Shown here: piece after piece, positions 1-9,704 of the stretch
Layout of the letters: each line of letters starts with the position of its first letter
Position numbering within the stretch: the stretch's first letter is position 1
From: Billgrantia lactosivorans
GTDB lineage: Bacteria; Pseudomonadota; Gammaproteobacteria; Pseudomonadales; Halomonadaceae
Length of the DNA stretch: 64,000 nt
Reading direction: 5' to 3'
NCBI RefSeq assembly: GCF_003254665.1
Contig: NZ_QHGY01000005.1
Location: 124,001-188,000 of the forward strand
Position numbers and translations under genes: made by a program
The notes under the pieces: generated by a model
Databases searched by the model: none
Seen by the model: only the letters and a program-made list of their open reading frames with translations
Told to the model about the DNA's origin: nothing

Positions 1-74
1 CCGCGCATGAAGCCGGCCAGGGTCGAGACGGCCAGCACGGCGAGAAAGCCCCAGTCGATCCAGGTCAGGGTCAT
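1..74 (-). CDS. cvpA: CvpA family protein, N-terminal part only
   Basis: The minus-strand reading from an ATG at 74 to the window edge gives MTLTWIDWGFLAVLAVSTLA and continues GFMRG, which matches the opening of CvpA (colicin V production/inner membrane protein), including the tryptophan-aspartate start and first membrane helix. Only about 24 residues are visible, so function is by family and by position: cvpA follows dedD in many gammaproteobacteria, usually just before purF. The gene starts 5 nt after the dedD stop, consistent with one operon. Confidence 0.75.
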   Translation of the reverse strand, partial: MTLTWIDWGFLAVLAVSTLAGFMR

Positions 75-78
75 GGTC

Positions 79-789
79 TCACTCTCTCACCCGTACCAGC
101 AGCCCCTGGAGGTTGGCCCGCTCCTTCACCGCGTTCATCGCCAGCTCACCGGACTCCGAGGAGTCGAAGGGGCCCACGTAGACCGTGGTCATGCCGTTGT
201 CACGCTGCCGGCTGTAGACGGGAAAGCCCTGCTCCTGCAGTTGGGACTCGAGGCGCTCGGCGTTGCCCGACTCGCCGAAGCTGCCCACCTGTACAGCCCA
301 TTCTCCGCTGGGCGAGGCACCCTCCGCAGGGGCCTGGCGCTCGGCCTCCGGCTCGGAGCCGGCGTCATCCTCGGACTGGCCGCTTGCCAGGCGCTCGGAG
401 GCGGCCTGGGCGAGGTCGGCGATCGGATCCTGCCGCGGCGCCTCGGCCGGCTCGGTGTCGCCGTTCGTTGCACCCTGTTCCAGCGCCAGCGCCGGCTCTG
501 ACTCGACCCGTGCCGGGTCATCGGGCTCGGCTTCGACCTGCTCGAGCGGCGGAGGCGGCTCCACCTGCTCGGAGCCCGTCTCGGGCGAGCGAATCTGGCC
601 CAGGCTCGTCGGCGGCTCGGGATCGGGCACATTGCGCCGCTCCACCGGTACCGGCTGCTCGATGGTCAGCACCGGCTGGGGGCGCTCGTCGCGGGGCGCC
701 GGTTCATCGAACAGCATCGGCACGAAAATCACCGCCAGGGCAATCAGGATGATCGCACCGCTGATTCGTTCGCGCATTCCGTACTTCAT
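79..789 (-). CDS. dedD: DedD-like SPOR-domain cell division protein
   Basis: A 236-residue protein with a short cytoplasmic start (MKYGMRERISGAI), one membrane helix at about 9-26, a long Pro/Glu-rich low-complexity linker, and a C-terminal SPOR domain (about 160-236, containing WAVQVGSFGESGNAERLESQ). SPOR domains bind glycan strands stripped of stem peptides at the division septum, and DedD is a non-essential septal protein. The start at 789 puts the membrane helix at the N-terminus; a longer upstream reading runs into folC and has no domain support. It lies between folC and cvpA, the usual order. Confidence 0.9.
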   Translation of the reverse strand: MKYGMRERISGAIILIALAVIFVPMLFDEPAPRDERPQPVLTIEQPVPVERRNVPDPEPPTSLGQIRSPETGSEQVEPPPPLEQVEAEPDDPARVESEPALALEQGATNGDTEPAEAPRQDPIADLAQAASERLASGQSEDDAGSEPEAERQAPAEGASPSGEWAVQVGSFGESGNAERLESQLQEQGFPVYSRQRDNGMTTVYVGPFDSSESGELAMNAVKERANLQGLLVRVRE

Positions 790-806
790 CAACCCCTCCT
801 GCCCCG

Positions 807-2096
807 CTAGGCCGCCTGCGCCTGCTTCCACGCCAGTATGGCCGCCACCGTATGGAAGGAGCCGCATACCAGCACGCGATCGTCGGGCGCCAGGCGCCCG
901 GCCAGCCACGACGCCCCGTCCTCGGGAGTCTGGCCCTGGTAAGCGACATGTTCTCCGTGCGCCTCGATGCGCCCCGCCAGGTCCGCGGCGGGACGTGACC
1001 GCTCGCCGGCCAGGGTCACCGCAACCCAGCCATCCGCCACCTCGGCGAGGGCCGCGATGACACCGTCGGCATCCTTGTCGCCCAGCATGCCGAGCAGCAC
1101 CCAGGTGCGCCCACGGCATGGCTGCGCCGCCAGCCTGCTCGCCAGGTAGGCGGCCGCGTGCGGGTTGTGGCCGACGTCCAGGCACCACTGTCCCAGCCAC
1201 TGCATGCGACCGGGTACCTGCAGTTCACGCAGCGCCAGCCGGCAATTCACCTCGTCGAGCGCAACGCCCGCCGATACCAGCGCCTGCAGCGCCGTAGCCG
1301 CATTGTCCAGCGGCAGGCCTGGGTCAGGCAAGTCCGCGAGGCGCGGGGGCGTCCCTTCGGCGGCAGCCCCCAGCCAGCTGAAGCGCCCCTCGACGCCGCG
1401 CTTCCAGTGAAAGTCATGGCCCAGCAGCGTGACCGGCGCGCCCAGCGCCTCGGCGCATTGGCCCACGCTGGCGGGCAACTGGCTGCTGCCCAGGACGGCG
1501 GGATGACCGGCGCGCATGATGCCGGCCTTCTCTCGCCCGATACCATCGAGGTCGCTGCCGAGGTAGTCGGCATGGTCGAGGGCAATGGTGGTGATGACGG
1601 CGACATCGGCATCGATCACGTTGACCGCATCGAGCCTTCCCCCCAGTCCGACCTCGAGCACGGCAAGGTCGGGGCGGCAGCGGGCGATGACCCAAAGTGC
1701 TGCCAGGGTGCCGGCTTCGAAGTAGGTCAGGCTCACGGGATCGCCGGCCAGCCGCGCCGAGTCGACGGCTTCGAAGCCGGCGATGAGGCTGGCATCGTCC
1801 GCTTCACGGCCATCGAGCCGCAGCCTTTCGTTGTAGCGCAGCAGGTGGGGCGAGGTGTAGGCGGCGGTGGCAAGGCCATGCGCCCGGGCCACGGCCTCGA
1901 TGATCGCCACCGTCGAGCCCTTGCCGTTGGTGCCGGCCACGGTGATGATGCACGGAGCCAGGCGCTGCTCCAGCAGCCCCATGCGGCGGGCGACCTCGGC
2001 CACGCGCTCGAGGCCGAGGTCGATACCCACCGGATGGGCCCGCTCCAGATAGCCGAGCCAGTCGTCCAGCGTGCGGGTTGGGGTCGAAGGCAGCAC
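807..2096 (-). CDS. folC: Bifunctional dihydrofolate synthase/folylpolyglutamate synthase
   Basis: A 429-residue Mur-ligase-family enzyme that adds glutamate to dihydropteroate and to reduced folates in the cytoplasm. The N-terminus has the LDDWLGYLERAHP opening, the ATP-binding loop is TVAGTNGKGST (about 53-63), and the C-terminal Mur ligase domain contains the LGMLGDKD motif. The annotated start is a GTG at 2096, only 6 nt after the accD stop, with no strong ribosome binding site, so translational coupling to accD is likely. Length is typical for the family. Confidence 0.93.
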   Translation of the reverse strand: MLPSTPTRTLDDWLGYLERAHPVGIDLGLERVAEVARRMGLLEQRLAPCIITVAGTNGKGSTVAIIEAVARAHGLATAAYTSPHLLRYNERLRLDGREADDASLIAGFEAVDSARLAGDPVSLTYFEAGTLAALWVIARCRPDLAVLEVGLGGRLDAVNVIDADVAVITTIALDHADYLGSDLDGIGREKAGIMRAGHPAVLGSSQLPASVGQCAEALGAPVTLLGHDFHWKRGVEGRFSWLGAAAEGTPPRLADLPDPGLPLDNAATALQALVSAGVALDEVNCRLALRELQVPGRMQWLGQWCLDVGHNPHAAAYLASRLAAQPCRGRTWVLLGMLGDKDADGVIAALAEVADGWVAVTLAGERSRPAADLAGRIEAHGEHVAYQGQTPEDGASWLAGRLAPDDRVLVCGSFHTVAAILAWKQAQAA

Positions 2097-2102
2097 GAGC
2101 GG

Positions 2103-3119
2103 TCAGCGCGTCGCGTCAGAGCGGTCGGCGTCCTCGGACGAGGCCGGTTGCTCGGGCGCACCCGACTCGATGGGGTCGAGTATCTCGCCCTCCTCCGCAG
2201 CCGCACGCTCGGCCTCGTCGACCAGGTCCGGTTCGAGGGGACCGGGAAGTTCCAGGCCCTGGGGCGGCTGGTGGGTGAGCTTGCGCAGCACGGCACCTAG
2301 CCGCTCGCGCATCTCGCCGCGGGCCACGATCATGTCCACCGTACCGTGCTCGAGCAGGAACTCGCTGCGCTGGAAACCCTCGGGCAGCTTCTCGCGCACG
2401 GTCTGCTCGATGACCCGCGGGCCGGCGAAGCCGATCAGCGCGTTGGGCTCGGCCACGTTGAGATCGCCGAGCATGGCCAGCGAGGCCGAGACGCCGCCGA
2501 ACACGGGGTCGGTGAGCACCGAGATGTAGGGCACCCCGGCCTCGCGCAGCCGCTCCAGCGCTGCCGAGGTCTTGGCCATCTGCATCAGCGAGAACAGCGC
2601 CTCCTGCATCCGCGCCCCGCCGGAGGCCGAGAAGCAGACGAAGGGGATGCGCTCCTCGAGCGCCAGGCTGGCGACACGCACGAACTTCTCGCCCACCACG
2701 GCGCCCATCGAGCCCCCCATGAAGGTGAACTCGAAGGCCACCACGACCACCGGCAGGCCATCCAGGGTGCCACGCATGGCCACCAGCGCGTCCTTCTCGC
2801 CGGTCTCCTTCTGGGCCGCGGCGAGGCGATCCTTGTACTTCTTGGAGTCGCGAAACTTGAGGCGGTCCACCGGCTCGAGCTCGGCCGAGATCTCCTCGCG
2901 CCCGCTCTTGTCGAGAAACCAGTCGAGCCGCTTGCGCGCGGTCAGGCGCAGGTGGTGGTCGCACTTGGGGCAGACGTTGTGATGCTTTTCCAGTTCGGGC
3001 AGGTAGAGTACCGCCTCGCACTTGGGACACTTGCGCCACAGGCCGTCGGGCACGCTGGCCCGCCGGTCCTTGCGCTGAATCCGCCCCATGGAGGGAACAA
3101 TCTTGTCGAGCCAGCTCAT
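2103..3119 (-). CDS. accD: Acetyl-CoA carboxylase carboxyltransferase subunit beta
   Basis: A 338-residue protein, somewhat longer than E. coli AccD. It carries the N-terminal zinc ribbon with cysteines at about 31, 34, 50 and 53, followed by the crotonase-like carboxyltransferase fold ([33 protein letters not shown]). With AccA it transfers the carboxyl group from biotin to acetyl-CoA to make malonyl-CoA, the first step of fatty acid synthesis. The C-terminal ~40 residues are acidic and proline-rich, a common variable tail. It is placed between trpA and folC. Confidence 0.95.
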   Translation of the reverse strand: MSWLDKIVPSMGRIQRKDRRASVPDGLWRKCPKCEAVLYLPELEKHHNVCPKCDHHLRLTARKRLDWFLDKSGREEISAELEPVDRLKFRDSKKYKDRLAAAQKETGEKDALVAMRGTLDGLPVVVVAFEFTFMGGSMGAVVGEKFVRVASLALEERIPFVCFSASGGARMQEALFSLMQMAKTSAALERLREAGVPYISVLTDPVFGGVSASLAMLGDLNVAEPNALIGFAGPRVIEQTVREKLPEGFQRSEFLLEHGTVDMIVARGEMRERLGAVLRKLTHQPPQGLELPGPLEPDLVDEAERAAAEEGEILDPIESGAPEQPASSEDADRSDATR

Positions 3120-3194
3120 GTCAGAAGGACTTCCGTATGCTGTTGCGCCCGGCGGAGCCGGGCGTCATGAATCGAATCTCGGGCAAGGGCAAGC

Positions 3195-4010
3195 TCAGCG
3201 AGCGGGCAGCGCATCCAGGGCCTGGCGCATCTCGCCGAGCACCGCCTTGAGCTCAGCGGCGATCGCTTCGGGCCGCTCGGCGTTGTCGGCGATGCGACTG
3301 ACCAGGGCACTGCCGACGATGACGCCATCGGCGACCTTGCCGACCTCGGCCGCCGAGGCGCCGTCGCGGATGCCGAAGCCGACGCACAGCGGCAGCTCGG
3401 TCAGCTCGCGCAGCGGCGCCAGGTGCTCGGCCACGTCGTCGGCGTTGAGCGTGGCGGCCCCGGTCACGCCCTTGAGCGCAACATAGTAGAGGTAACCCTC
3501 GCCATGGGCGCATATTGTAGCGGCCCGCTCGCGGGAAGTGGTAGGGGCGACGAGAAAGATCGAGGCCAGGCCGCGCGCCTTGAGGATGGGACCGAACTCG
3601 TCGGCCTCCTCGGGCGGCATGTCCACGGTCAGCACACCGTCGATGCCGGCGGCGGCGGCCTGGTCGGCGAACGCCTCGAGGCCGATGCGCTCGATCGGGT
3701 TGAGATAGCCCATCAGCACGACCGGGGTGTCGCCGTCGGCCTGACGGAACTCGCGCACCATCTCGAACAGGTGGGTCAGGCGCACGTGGTGCCTCAGCGC
3801 CCGCTCACAGGCCTTCTGGATCACCGGGCCGTCGGCCATGGGGTCGGAGAACGGCACCCCCAGCTCGAGCACGTCGGCGCCGGCTTCGACCAGTGCATGG
3901 AGGTAACCGACGGTGTACTGGGGCGCCGGATCACCGGCGGTGATGTAGGGGATCAGCGCCCGGCGGCCCTCGGCCTTGAGTTCGGCAAAGCGTTTGTCGA
4001 TGCGATTCAT
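3195..4010 (-). CDS. trpA: Tryptophan synthase alpha subunit
   Basis: A 271-residue TIM-barrel enzyme that cleaves indole-3-glycerol phosphate to indole and glyceraldehyde 3-phosphate. The catalytic segment [14 protein letters not shown] is present (catalytic Glu and Asp), and the phosphate-binding loops GFGIRDG and DGVIVGSAL are recognisable. The ATG at 4010 fits the family start [12 protein letters not shown]; a longer upstream reading overlaps trpB out of frame. It lies 2 nt after the trpB stop, so the two subunits of the channelled complex are translated in tandem. Confidence 0.96.
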   Translation of the reverse strand: MNRIDKRFAELKAEGRRALIPYITAGDPAPQYTVGYLHALVEAGADVLELGVPFSDPMADGPVIQKACERALRHHVRLTHLFEMVREFRQADGDTPVVLMGYLNPIERIGLEAFADQAAAAGIDGVLTVDMPPEEADEFGPILKARGLASIFLVAPTTSRERAATICAHGEGYLYYVALKGVTGAATLNADDVAEHLAPLRELTELPLCVGFGIRDGASAAEVGKVADGVIVGSALVSRIADNAERPEAIAAELKAVLGEMRQALDALPAR

Positions 4011-4012
4011 GG

Positions 4013-5227
4013 TCAGAACTCCAGCCCGTCGATCTTGGCGACCGTCATGATGTCCTTGTCGCCGCGGCCGGAGAGGTTGACCACGATGTGCTGGTCGGGG
4101 CGCATGGTCGGCGCCAGCACCTTGGCATGCGCCAGCGCATGGGCCGACTCCAGCGCCGGCATGATGCCCTCCACCCGGGTCAGCTCGCGGAACGCCTCGA
4201 GCACGGCGTCGTCGTTGGCCGCCACGTACTGCACCCGCCCGACGTCCTTCCACAGCGCGTGCTCGGGCCCCACCCCCGGGTAGTCCAGGCCGGCGGAGAT
4301 CGAGTGGGTGTCGGAGACCTGGCCGCCTTCGTCGGACATCAGGTAGGTGCGATTGCCGTGGAGCACGCCGCGCGGCGCGTTCGACGCCAGCGGTGCGGCA
4401 TGCCGCCCGGTATCGACGCCGTCGCCGCCGGCCTCGACGCCGTACATGGCGACCTCGTCATCCTCGACGAAGGGGTAGAACAGGCCCATGGCATTGGAGC
4501 CACCGCCGACGCAGGCGATCAGCGCATCGGGCAGCCTGCCGAACTCCTCCAGCGACTGGCGGCGCGCCTCGCGGCCGACCACGGCGTTGAAGTCGCGCAC
4601 CAGCATGGGATAGGGGTGCGGCCCGGCCACGGTGCCGATGATGTAGAAGGTGTCGTCGACGTTGGTGACCCAGTCACGCAGCGCCTCGTTCATGGCATCC
4701 TTCAGCGTGCGCGTGCCGGATTCGACCGGAATCACCTTGGCCCCGAGCAGGCGCATGCGGTAGACGTTGAGCTTCTGGCGCTCGACGTCCTCGGCGCCCA
4801 TGTAGACCTCGCAGGCAAGCCCCAGGCGCGCCGCCACGGTGGCCGTGGCCACGCCGTGCTGGCCGGCGCCGGTCTCGGCGATCACCCGCGGCTTGCCGCT
4901 CATCTTGGCCAGCAGCGCCTGACCGATGGTGTTGTTCACCTTGTGCGCGCCGGTATGGTTGAGATCCTCGCGCTTGAGCCAGACCTGTGCCCCGCCGAGC
5001 TGCTGCGACCATCGCTCCGCATGGTAGAGCGGAGAAGGACGGCCCACGTAATGGGCCAGGTCGTAGTCGAATTCGGCCTGGAAATCGGGATCGTCGCGAA
5101 GACGCAGGTAGGTCTTCTCCAGATCGTCCAGGGCGAAGCTCAGGGTCTCCGAGACGAACCGGCCGCCATAGGGGCCGAAGTGGCCGCGGGCGTCCGGCAG
5201 TCGGGTCAGGTCACTGAACTTGCTCAC
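4013..5227 (-). CDS. trpB: Tryptophan synthase beta subunit
   Basis: A PLP enzyme of about 404 residues that condenses indole and serine to tryptophan. The PLP lysine sits in [13 protein letters not shown], and the phosphate-binding glycine loop is [10 protein letters not shown]. Two in-frame GTG codons (5236 and 5227) are possible starts; 5227 is preferred because an AGGTG sequence lies about 6 nt upstream, whereas the same sequence would abut the earlier one. The gene follows trpF after a 60 bp gap. Confidence 0.95.
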   Translation of the reverse strand: MSKFSDLTRLPDARGHFGPYGGRFVSETLSFALDDLEKTYLRLRDDPDFQAEFDYDLAHYVGRPSPLYHAERWSQQLGGAQVWLKREDLNHTGAHKVNNTIGQALLAKMSGKPRVIAETGAGQHGVATATVAARLGLACEVYMGAEDVERQKLNVYRMRLLGAKVIPVESGTRTLKDAMNEALRDWVTNVDDTFYIIGTVAGPHPYPMLVRDFNAVVGREARRQSLEEFGRLPDALIACVGGGSNAMGLFYPFVEDDEVAMYGVEAGGDGVDTGRHAAPLASNAPRGVLHGNRTYLMSDEGGQVSDTHSISAGLDYPGVGPEHALWKDVGRVQYVAANDDAVLEAFRELTRVEGIMPALESAHALAHAKVLAPTMRPDQHIVVNLSGRGDKDIMTVAKIDGLEF

Positions 5228-5288
5228 TAAAGACACCTCATAGGGTCGCCATAAGGGACAGGGTTGGGTCGGGCTCGGGCGAAAACAG

Positions 5289-5927
5289 TCATCCCAGGCG
5301 CTTGCGGTCGGCCTGGGCCACCGCCGCGGCGAAGGCCGACAGCAGGCGGGGATCCTTGCAGCCGGGCTCGGCTTCCACGCCGCCGGAGACGTCCACCGCG
5401 AAGGGGGTGACGCGCTCGATGGCGTCGGCCACGTTGCCCGGGGTCAGCCCACCCGCGAGAATAACAGGTTTTTCCAGGTTTGCGGGGATTCGCGACCAGT
5501 CGAAGGTCTCCCCGGTACCGCCCGGCAGCCCCGGCCGATAGGCATCCAGCAGCAGCGCCCGGGCGCCGCGGTAGGCCGCGGCCGCGGCGTGCAGATCGAG
5601 GTCGTCGCGCATGCGCAGCGCCTTGATCCAGGGGCGCCCGAACCCGCCACAGAAGGCCGGGGGCTCGTCGCCGTGGAACTGCAGCAGGTCGAGATGAGGG
5701 CTCGCGCGCCGCACGAGCTCGGGTGAGGGGTCGACGAACAGCCCCACCCGGACCACGAAGGCCGGCACCCGGTCCGACAGGGCCGCAAGCCGCTCCTCGT
5801 CGACGTGACGCCGGCTGCCGGGCCAGAGCACGAAGCCGAGCGCATCGGCCCCGGCGGACACGGCCTCGGTCACGTCCCGCTCACGGGTCAGGCCGCAGAA
5901 CTTGATGCGGGTGCGGGATGGCATCAT
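5289..5927 (-). CDS. trpF: Phosphoribosylanthranilate isomerase
   Basis: A 212-residue TIM-barrel enzyme that converts phosphoribosylanthranilate to the ribulose form in tryptophan synthesis. It shows the [11 protein letters not shown] start with the catalytic cysteine, LQFHGDE, and the phosphate-binding end [14 protein letters not shown]. The first of two ATG codons (5927) overlaps the truA stop as ATGA and has AGGAGG about 7 nt upstream, so it is the likely start. trpF, trpB and trpA are adjacent, but trpE, G, D and C are not in this window. Confidence 0.95.
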   Translation of the reverse strand: MMPSRTRIKFCGLTRERDVTEAVSAGADALGFVLWPGSRRHVDEERLAALSDRVPAFVVRVGLFVDPSPELVRRASPHLDLLQFHGDEPPAFCGGFGRPWIKALRMRDDLDLHAAAAAYRGARALLLDAYRPGLPGGTGETFDWSRIPANLEKPVILAGGLTPGNVADAIERVTPFAVDVSGGVEAEPGCKDPRLLSAFAAAVAQADRKRLG

Positions 5928-6868
5928 GGCTTCCCCTCCTCCACCACGGGTGCGCCGTGGGCCGGCTCGGCGACGGGCCGGCCTCGGCGAAATTCGACCA
6001 TGGGGCAGGCCGGCAGTTCACGCTCGCCGGTCCATTCGCCCAGAAAGGCCAGCAGGTTCGGCCCCAGCGGCTCCGCCGGCAGGCCCCAGGCGTCGTCGTA
6101 GAGCGAATCGACGAAGTGCAGGCCACAGGCCGGGGCAGTGACGTCGGCAAGGGTGCGGTCCCTCAGCGCCAGCAGTTCGGCCAGGTAGTCGTCACCCCGT
6201 TCGCCGCGCCCCACGCTGACCAGCGCGCCGACGATGTTGCGGATCATGTGGTGCAGGAAGGCATTGCCCTGCACGTCGACCACCACCAGCGGGCCGTGCC
6301 GATGCACCTCGATGAAGTGCAGGTGGCGCCAGGGCGTCTTCGACTGGCAGCCCGCCGCCCGGAAGCTGGAGAAGTCGTGCTCGCCGACCAGCGCCTGGGC
6401 CGCGCGATGCATGGCCTCGGCGTCGAGCGGATCGCGGCACCAGGTGACGTTGGCGCGCTCCAGTACCGGCCGGCTCGGCTGATTGAGAATGACGTAGCGA
6501 TAGCGGCGCGCCAGCGCCTTGAAGCGGGCGTGGAAATCCTCGGGCACCTCGCGTACCCAGCGCACCGCCACATCGCGCGCCAGGTTGGCGTTGACGCCGA
6601 ACACCCAGGCCTTCTGCGAGCGCGGCGCGGGGGCGTCGAAGTGCACGATCTGGCGCGTGGCATGCACGCCGGAATCGGTGCGTCCGCTGGCGTGCACCGT
6701 GACCGGCCGGCTCGCCACCTTGGCAAGCGCCCGCTCCAGCTCGCCCTGTACCGAGGGCGCATGCTTGAGTCGCTGCCAGCCGCAGTAGGCGCTGCCGTCG
6801 TATTCCACCCCCAGGGCCAGGCGGCCACTCAGGGGGCGACGATCGTCGAGAGGTCGAAACAGGGTCAT
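5924..6868 (-). CDS. truA: tRNA pseudouridine(38-40) synthase
   Basis: A 314-residue pseudouridine synthase acting on positions 38-40 of the tRNA anticodon arm. The catalytic aspartate is in ASGRTDSGVHA, and the N-terminal VEYDGSAYCGWQR and C-terminal NAFLHHMIRNIVG motifs are intact. It is about 40 residues longer than E. coli TruA, the extra length being a C-terminal tail rich in Glu, Pro and Arg. It overlaps trpF by 4 nt and starts 7 nt after the fimV stop. Confidence 0.95.
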   Translation of the reverse strand: MTLFRPLDDRRPLSGRLALGVEYDGSAYCGWQRLKHAPSVQGELERALAKVASRPVTVHASGRTDSGVHATRQIVHFDAPAPRSQKAWVFGVNANLARDVAVRWVREVPEDFHARFKALARRYRYVILNQPSRPVLERANVTWCRDPLDAEAMHRAAQALVGEHDFSSFRAAGCQSKTPWRHLHFIEVHRHGPLVVVDVQGNAFLHHMIRNIVGALVSVGRGERGDDYLAELLALRDRTLADVTAPACGLHFVDSLYDDAWGLPAEPLGPNLLAFLGEWTGERELPACPMVEFRRGRPVAEPAHGAPVVEEGKP

Positions 6869-6875
6869 GCCACCG

Positions 6876-9485
6876 TCAGAGTCGATAGTGTGAGATCAGA
6901 TCCCGGGCCACGTCTCGCACCTGGGGATCGCCGGTATCCTCCTGCAGCCGCTGCAACAGCGGGCGGGCCCGCTCCACGTCACCGCGCTCGAGCAAAAGGC
7001 GGGCACGTTCCAGGTCGTCTTGCCTGGCGGTATCGCCCGGGAGCGCACCATTATCGCGGTCCAGCGGCGGGAAGGCCACCTCCTCCACCTCCCATTCGGC
7101 TTCGTCCGCCAGCTCGTCCGCCGCCGCGCTCGGTCGTGCCGGTGCAGCGTCTCCCTGATCGGCACTGCGCGCGGCGTCCACATGCGGAAACTCGACGCTG
7201 GGCTGCATGGGGGTCTCTGTACGCGGCGGCGGCTCGGGGTCCAGGGTGGGCGGCTGGTAGTCGATGGTGCGCCACCCCACCGGCTCGTTGCGCTCGACGG
7301 GAGGATGTCGGCCCTGACCCTCAGCGACCGGCGCTTCGTCGCTCTGCCCCGGCGGCTCGGCCGCCGACGTCTCCCGCCACGGCGCTTCCCGGGGCGCCGG
7401 CGGAGCCTCGTCGCCTTCGGCGAACGCGAGCGGGGGGAAGTCGAGCGACTCCCGCTCCGGACTCTCCCCCGCGGTGCCTGACCCCGCGGCCTGTCCCTGA
7501 GACTCGTCATCCGCCTCGCCTTCAGGTTCGCCTTTCGCCTCGGCGCCGGGCGCGGGCGTCGCCTCGCTGATCGGGCGGGAACCGCCATCGGGCGCCGCGG
7601 GCTGGTGCTTGGCCAGCAGCCGTCCCGCCTCGGCCACCAGGACGGAGTCGCCGGTTTCGGCCAAGCGCTGCGCCTGACGCTCGGCCGCCTGCCGGTCGCC
7701 CTGCTCGACGTTCACGTTGAGCAGCTTCAGCCGCAGGTCGTGCCGCTCGGGGTCGCTTGCCAGCCCCGCCTCCAGCAACTCCCTGGCCTGATCGTAGCGG
7801 CCGTAGGCCATGAAGATGTCCGCCTCGCTGATCGCTTCGGCCTGGGGCATCGCGGTACGCGGCAGCTCCTCCACAGCCCCCCCCGCCTCGCCGACGCTCA
7901 TCCCCGTCGCAGCGGGCGGGACCGGATCGCTGGCGTAGCCCGGGGGAGACGCCACGTGGCCGGGCGGAGGCATGCCGTGGACCCGGTTGGGCATGGCGCT
8001 GCTGCCCGTTGCCGGCGCCGCCTCGCGACGCTGACGGCGGCGCAGCCATAGCCACAGCCCCAGCAACGCCGCCAGGCCGGCCCCCCCCAGGATGAGGTTG
8101 CGATCGACGGAGAGCGGATAGGCCGCCCCCCACCAGGGGGCATCGGCCTCGGGAGCGGGCTCGTGCTGTGTCGTCGCGCTGCCACCCGCCCCTTCGTCGG
8201 CCGCCCTGCTGTCCAGCAGCGCGGCCAGCTGTGCTCGCATGGCCTCGACTTCGTCGCGCAGGCCGCCCAGCTCCTGCTGCAGGGCGTCGCGCTCGGCCTC
8301 CACCGCCTCCAGCGCAGCCCGGCTCTCCTGCCAGCGCGATTCGAGCTGCGCCAAGCGAGGATCTCCGGCCGCCTGGGCCAGCTCGCCGGCCCCGAGCGCG
8401 GCCAGCACCTCGGCATCGAGCACATCGCCGGAGCGGCCGACCTCCGCTTCTGCCGTCGGGGCCGGACGACCGCGCCCTTCGGCCACGCCCATGGCGGCCT
8501 CGGCGGCCAGCTGCTCATCGCTGAGCAGGGTGAGCCGCGGCGATTCGGTGGCGTCAGCGGCCTCGGGCTCGACCGGTCGAGCCGGCTGCGCCTCGGCCGG
8601 CGAGGAGGATGCCAGCTCGCCAGCGGCGGTTATTGCCGCCACCTCGATCGTCGGCGCCGGGGAAGGCGCCAGGGGAACGCTGGCGGGCGTACCATCGCCC
8701 CGATTGGCCCAGGCCCGGTTCATGGCCTGCACGATGTCGGAGGCCTCGCTCGCTGTGCGCGCACCGAGGGCCTCGCGCGACGGCACCACCAGATCGTGGC
8801 CGGCACGCATGGCATTGATGTTGCCCGAGGGGAAGACGTCGGGGTTGGCTTCGACCAGCGCCACCATCATCTGGTCCATGCTGATGTCGCTGTCGGGCAG
8901 CAGGCGCCCGGCGACCGACCACAGCGTGTCGCCGCTGCCGACCCAGGCGCGATCGTGCCCTCGTGGCGAGCTCGCACGGGAGGCGACAGGCCGGGAGGCG
9001 GACTCGATCTCGGGCCGGGGTGTCTCGTCCGAGGGTCGGGCAGCGGGCTCGGCCTGGGCACTCGATCCGCTGACCAGCACGGGCAGGCTGTCGTAGTCGG
9101 GTGGATCGAGCAGCAGGGTGACCTCGCGCAGCTGGCGCCCCGCGGGCCAGTCGAAACGCAGCAGCAGGTCCATCCAGGGCTCGCGCACGGGCCTCTCGCT
9201 GGCAAGCGCCACCACCCACTGCCCCTGGCGCACCTCCACGTCGGCACGCACGCTGGCCGCCAGCGGGGTGCGCGAGAGCCCGGCAGACTCGAACTCGCGC
9301 GGCTCGGCCACGGCGACGCGCAGCCGCTCGGGGTCGAGCCCGTCCGTATCGGTGAGCGGGATGACGGCACGCAACGGTGCATTGAGCGAGGAACGCACCT
9401 CGACCTCCCCCACCCCCAGTGCCAGCGCCTGTGGGCTTGCGGCCGCCAGCGCCAGCAGCATGGCTAATGTCAACTTGCGTCTCAT
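6876..9485 (-). CDS. fimV: FimV-type polar hub/pilus assembly protein
   Basis: An 869-residue protein with a signal peptide (MRRKLTLAMLLALAAASPQALA), the FimV N-terminal domain (LGVGEVEVRSSLNAPLRAVI), a LysM-like segment around residues 180-240 (GDTLWSVAGRLLPD), a coiled coil around 370-430, one membrane helix (NLILGGAGLAALLGLWLWLRR), then a long acidic Pro/Glu cytoplasmic region with a TPR-like stretch and the conserved C-terminal FimV domain. FimV organises cell poles and type IV pilus assembly in Pseudomonas. The ATG at 9485 is chosen because it begins the signal peptide. The truA-fimV-asd order is conserved in Pseudomonas. Confidence 0.9.
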   Translation of the reverse strand: MRRKLTLAMLLALAAASPQALALGVGEVEVRSSLNAPLRAVIPLTDTDGLDPERLRVAVAEPREFESAGLSRTPLAASVRADVEVRQGQWVVALASERPVREPWMDLLLRFDWPAGRQLREVTLLLDPPDYDSLPVLVSGSSAQAEPAARPSDETPRPEIESASRPVASRASSPRGHDRAWVGSGDTLWSVAGRLLPDSDISMDQMMVALVEANPDVFPSGNINAMRAGHDLVVPSREALGARTASEASDIVQAMNRAWANRGDGTPASVPLAPSPAPTIEVAAITAAGELASSSPAEAQPARPVEPEAADATESPRLTLLSDEQLAAEAAMGVAEGRGRPAPTAEAEVGRSGDVLDAEVLAALGAGELAQAAGDPRLAQLESRWQESRAALEAVEAERDALQQELGGLRDEVEAMRAQLAALLDSRAADEGAGGSATTQHEPAPEADAPWWGAAYPLSVDRNLILGGAGLAALLGLWLWLRRRQRREAAPATGSSAMPNRVHGMPPPGHVASPPGYASDPVPPAATGMSVGEAGGAVEELPRTAMPQAEAISEADIFMAYGRYDQARELLEAGLASDPERHDLRLKLLNVNVEQGDRQAAERQAQRLAETGDSVLVAEAGRLLAKHQPAAPDGGSRPISEATPAPGAEAKGEPEGEADDESQGQAAGSGTAGESPERESLDFPPLAFAEGDEAPPAPREAPWRETSAAEPPGQSDEAPVAEGQGRHPPVERNEPVGWRTIDYQPPTLDPEPPPRTETPMQPSVEFPHVDAARSADQGDAAPARPSAAADELADEAEWEVEEVAFPPLDRDNGALPGDTARQDDLERARLLLERGDVERARPLLQRLQEDTGDPQVRDVARDLISHYRL

Positions 9486-9650
9486 TGAGCTCCCTTGCGT
9501 TGCCGCTTGCCTCTTCAGCGTCCGGCACCTGGGACGCCGGGGCAAGCTTATGCCGGAATATGTACCATATCCTCCTGCCGCCCGCTCCTCGCCCCGGGGG
9601 CGGCGCTGCCTACGCTCCCCTCACGCCACGAGGGACTGCCGCCCCCATGC

Positions 9651-9683
9651 AAAAACGGGGCACCTCCCGCAGGAGATGCCCCG
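9651..9683 (-). terminator. Intrinsic terminator downstream of asd
   Basis: On the minus strand a GC-rich stem (CGGGGCATCTCC pairing with GGGAGGTGCCCCG, one G-U/mismatch, tight loop) is followed directly by TTTTT. It lies about 20 nt beyond the asd stop and separates asd from fimV. Confidence 0.85.
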
Positions 9684-9704
9684 TCGCTGGCAACTGCGAG
9701 ACGA

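Noticed and set aside
3146-3164. Hairpin CGCCCGGC/GCCGGGCG between accD and trpA
   Set aside because: Short stem without T-run in the middle of a same-strand gene series; not enough to call a terminator.
5237-5288. Possible Trp attenuator between trpF and trpB
   Set aside because: Only 60 bp, no leader peptide with tandem Trp codons and no alternative hairpins seen.
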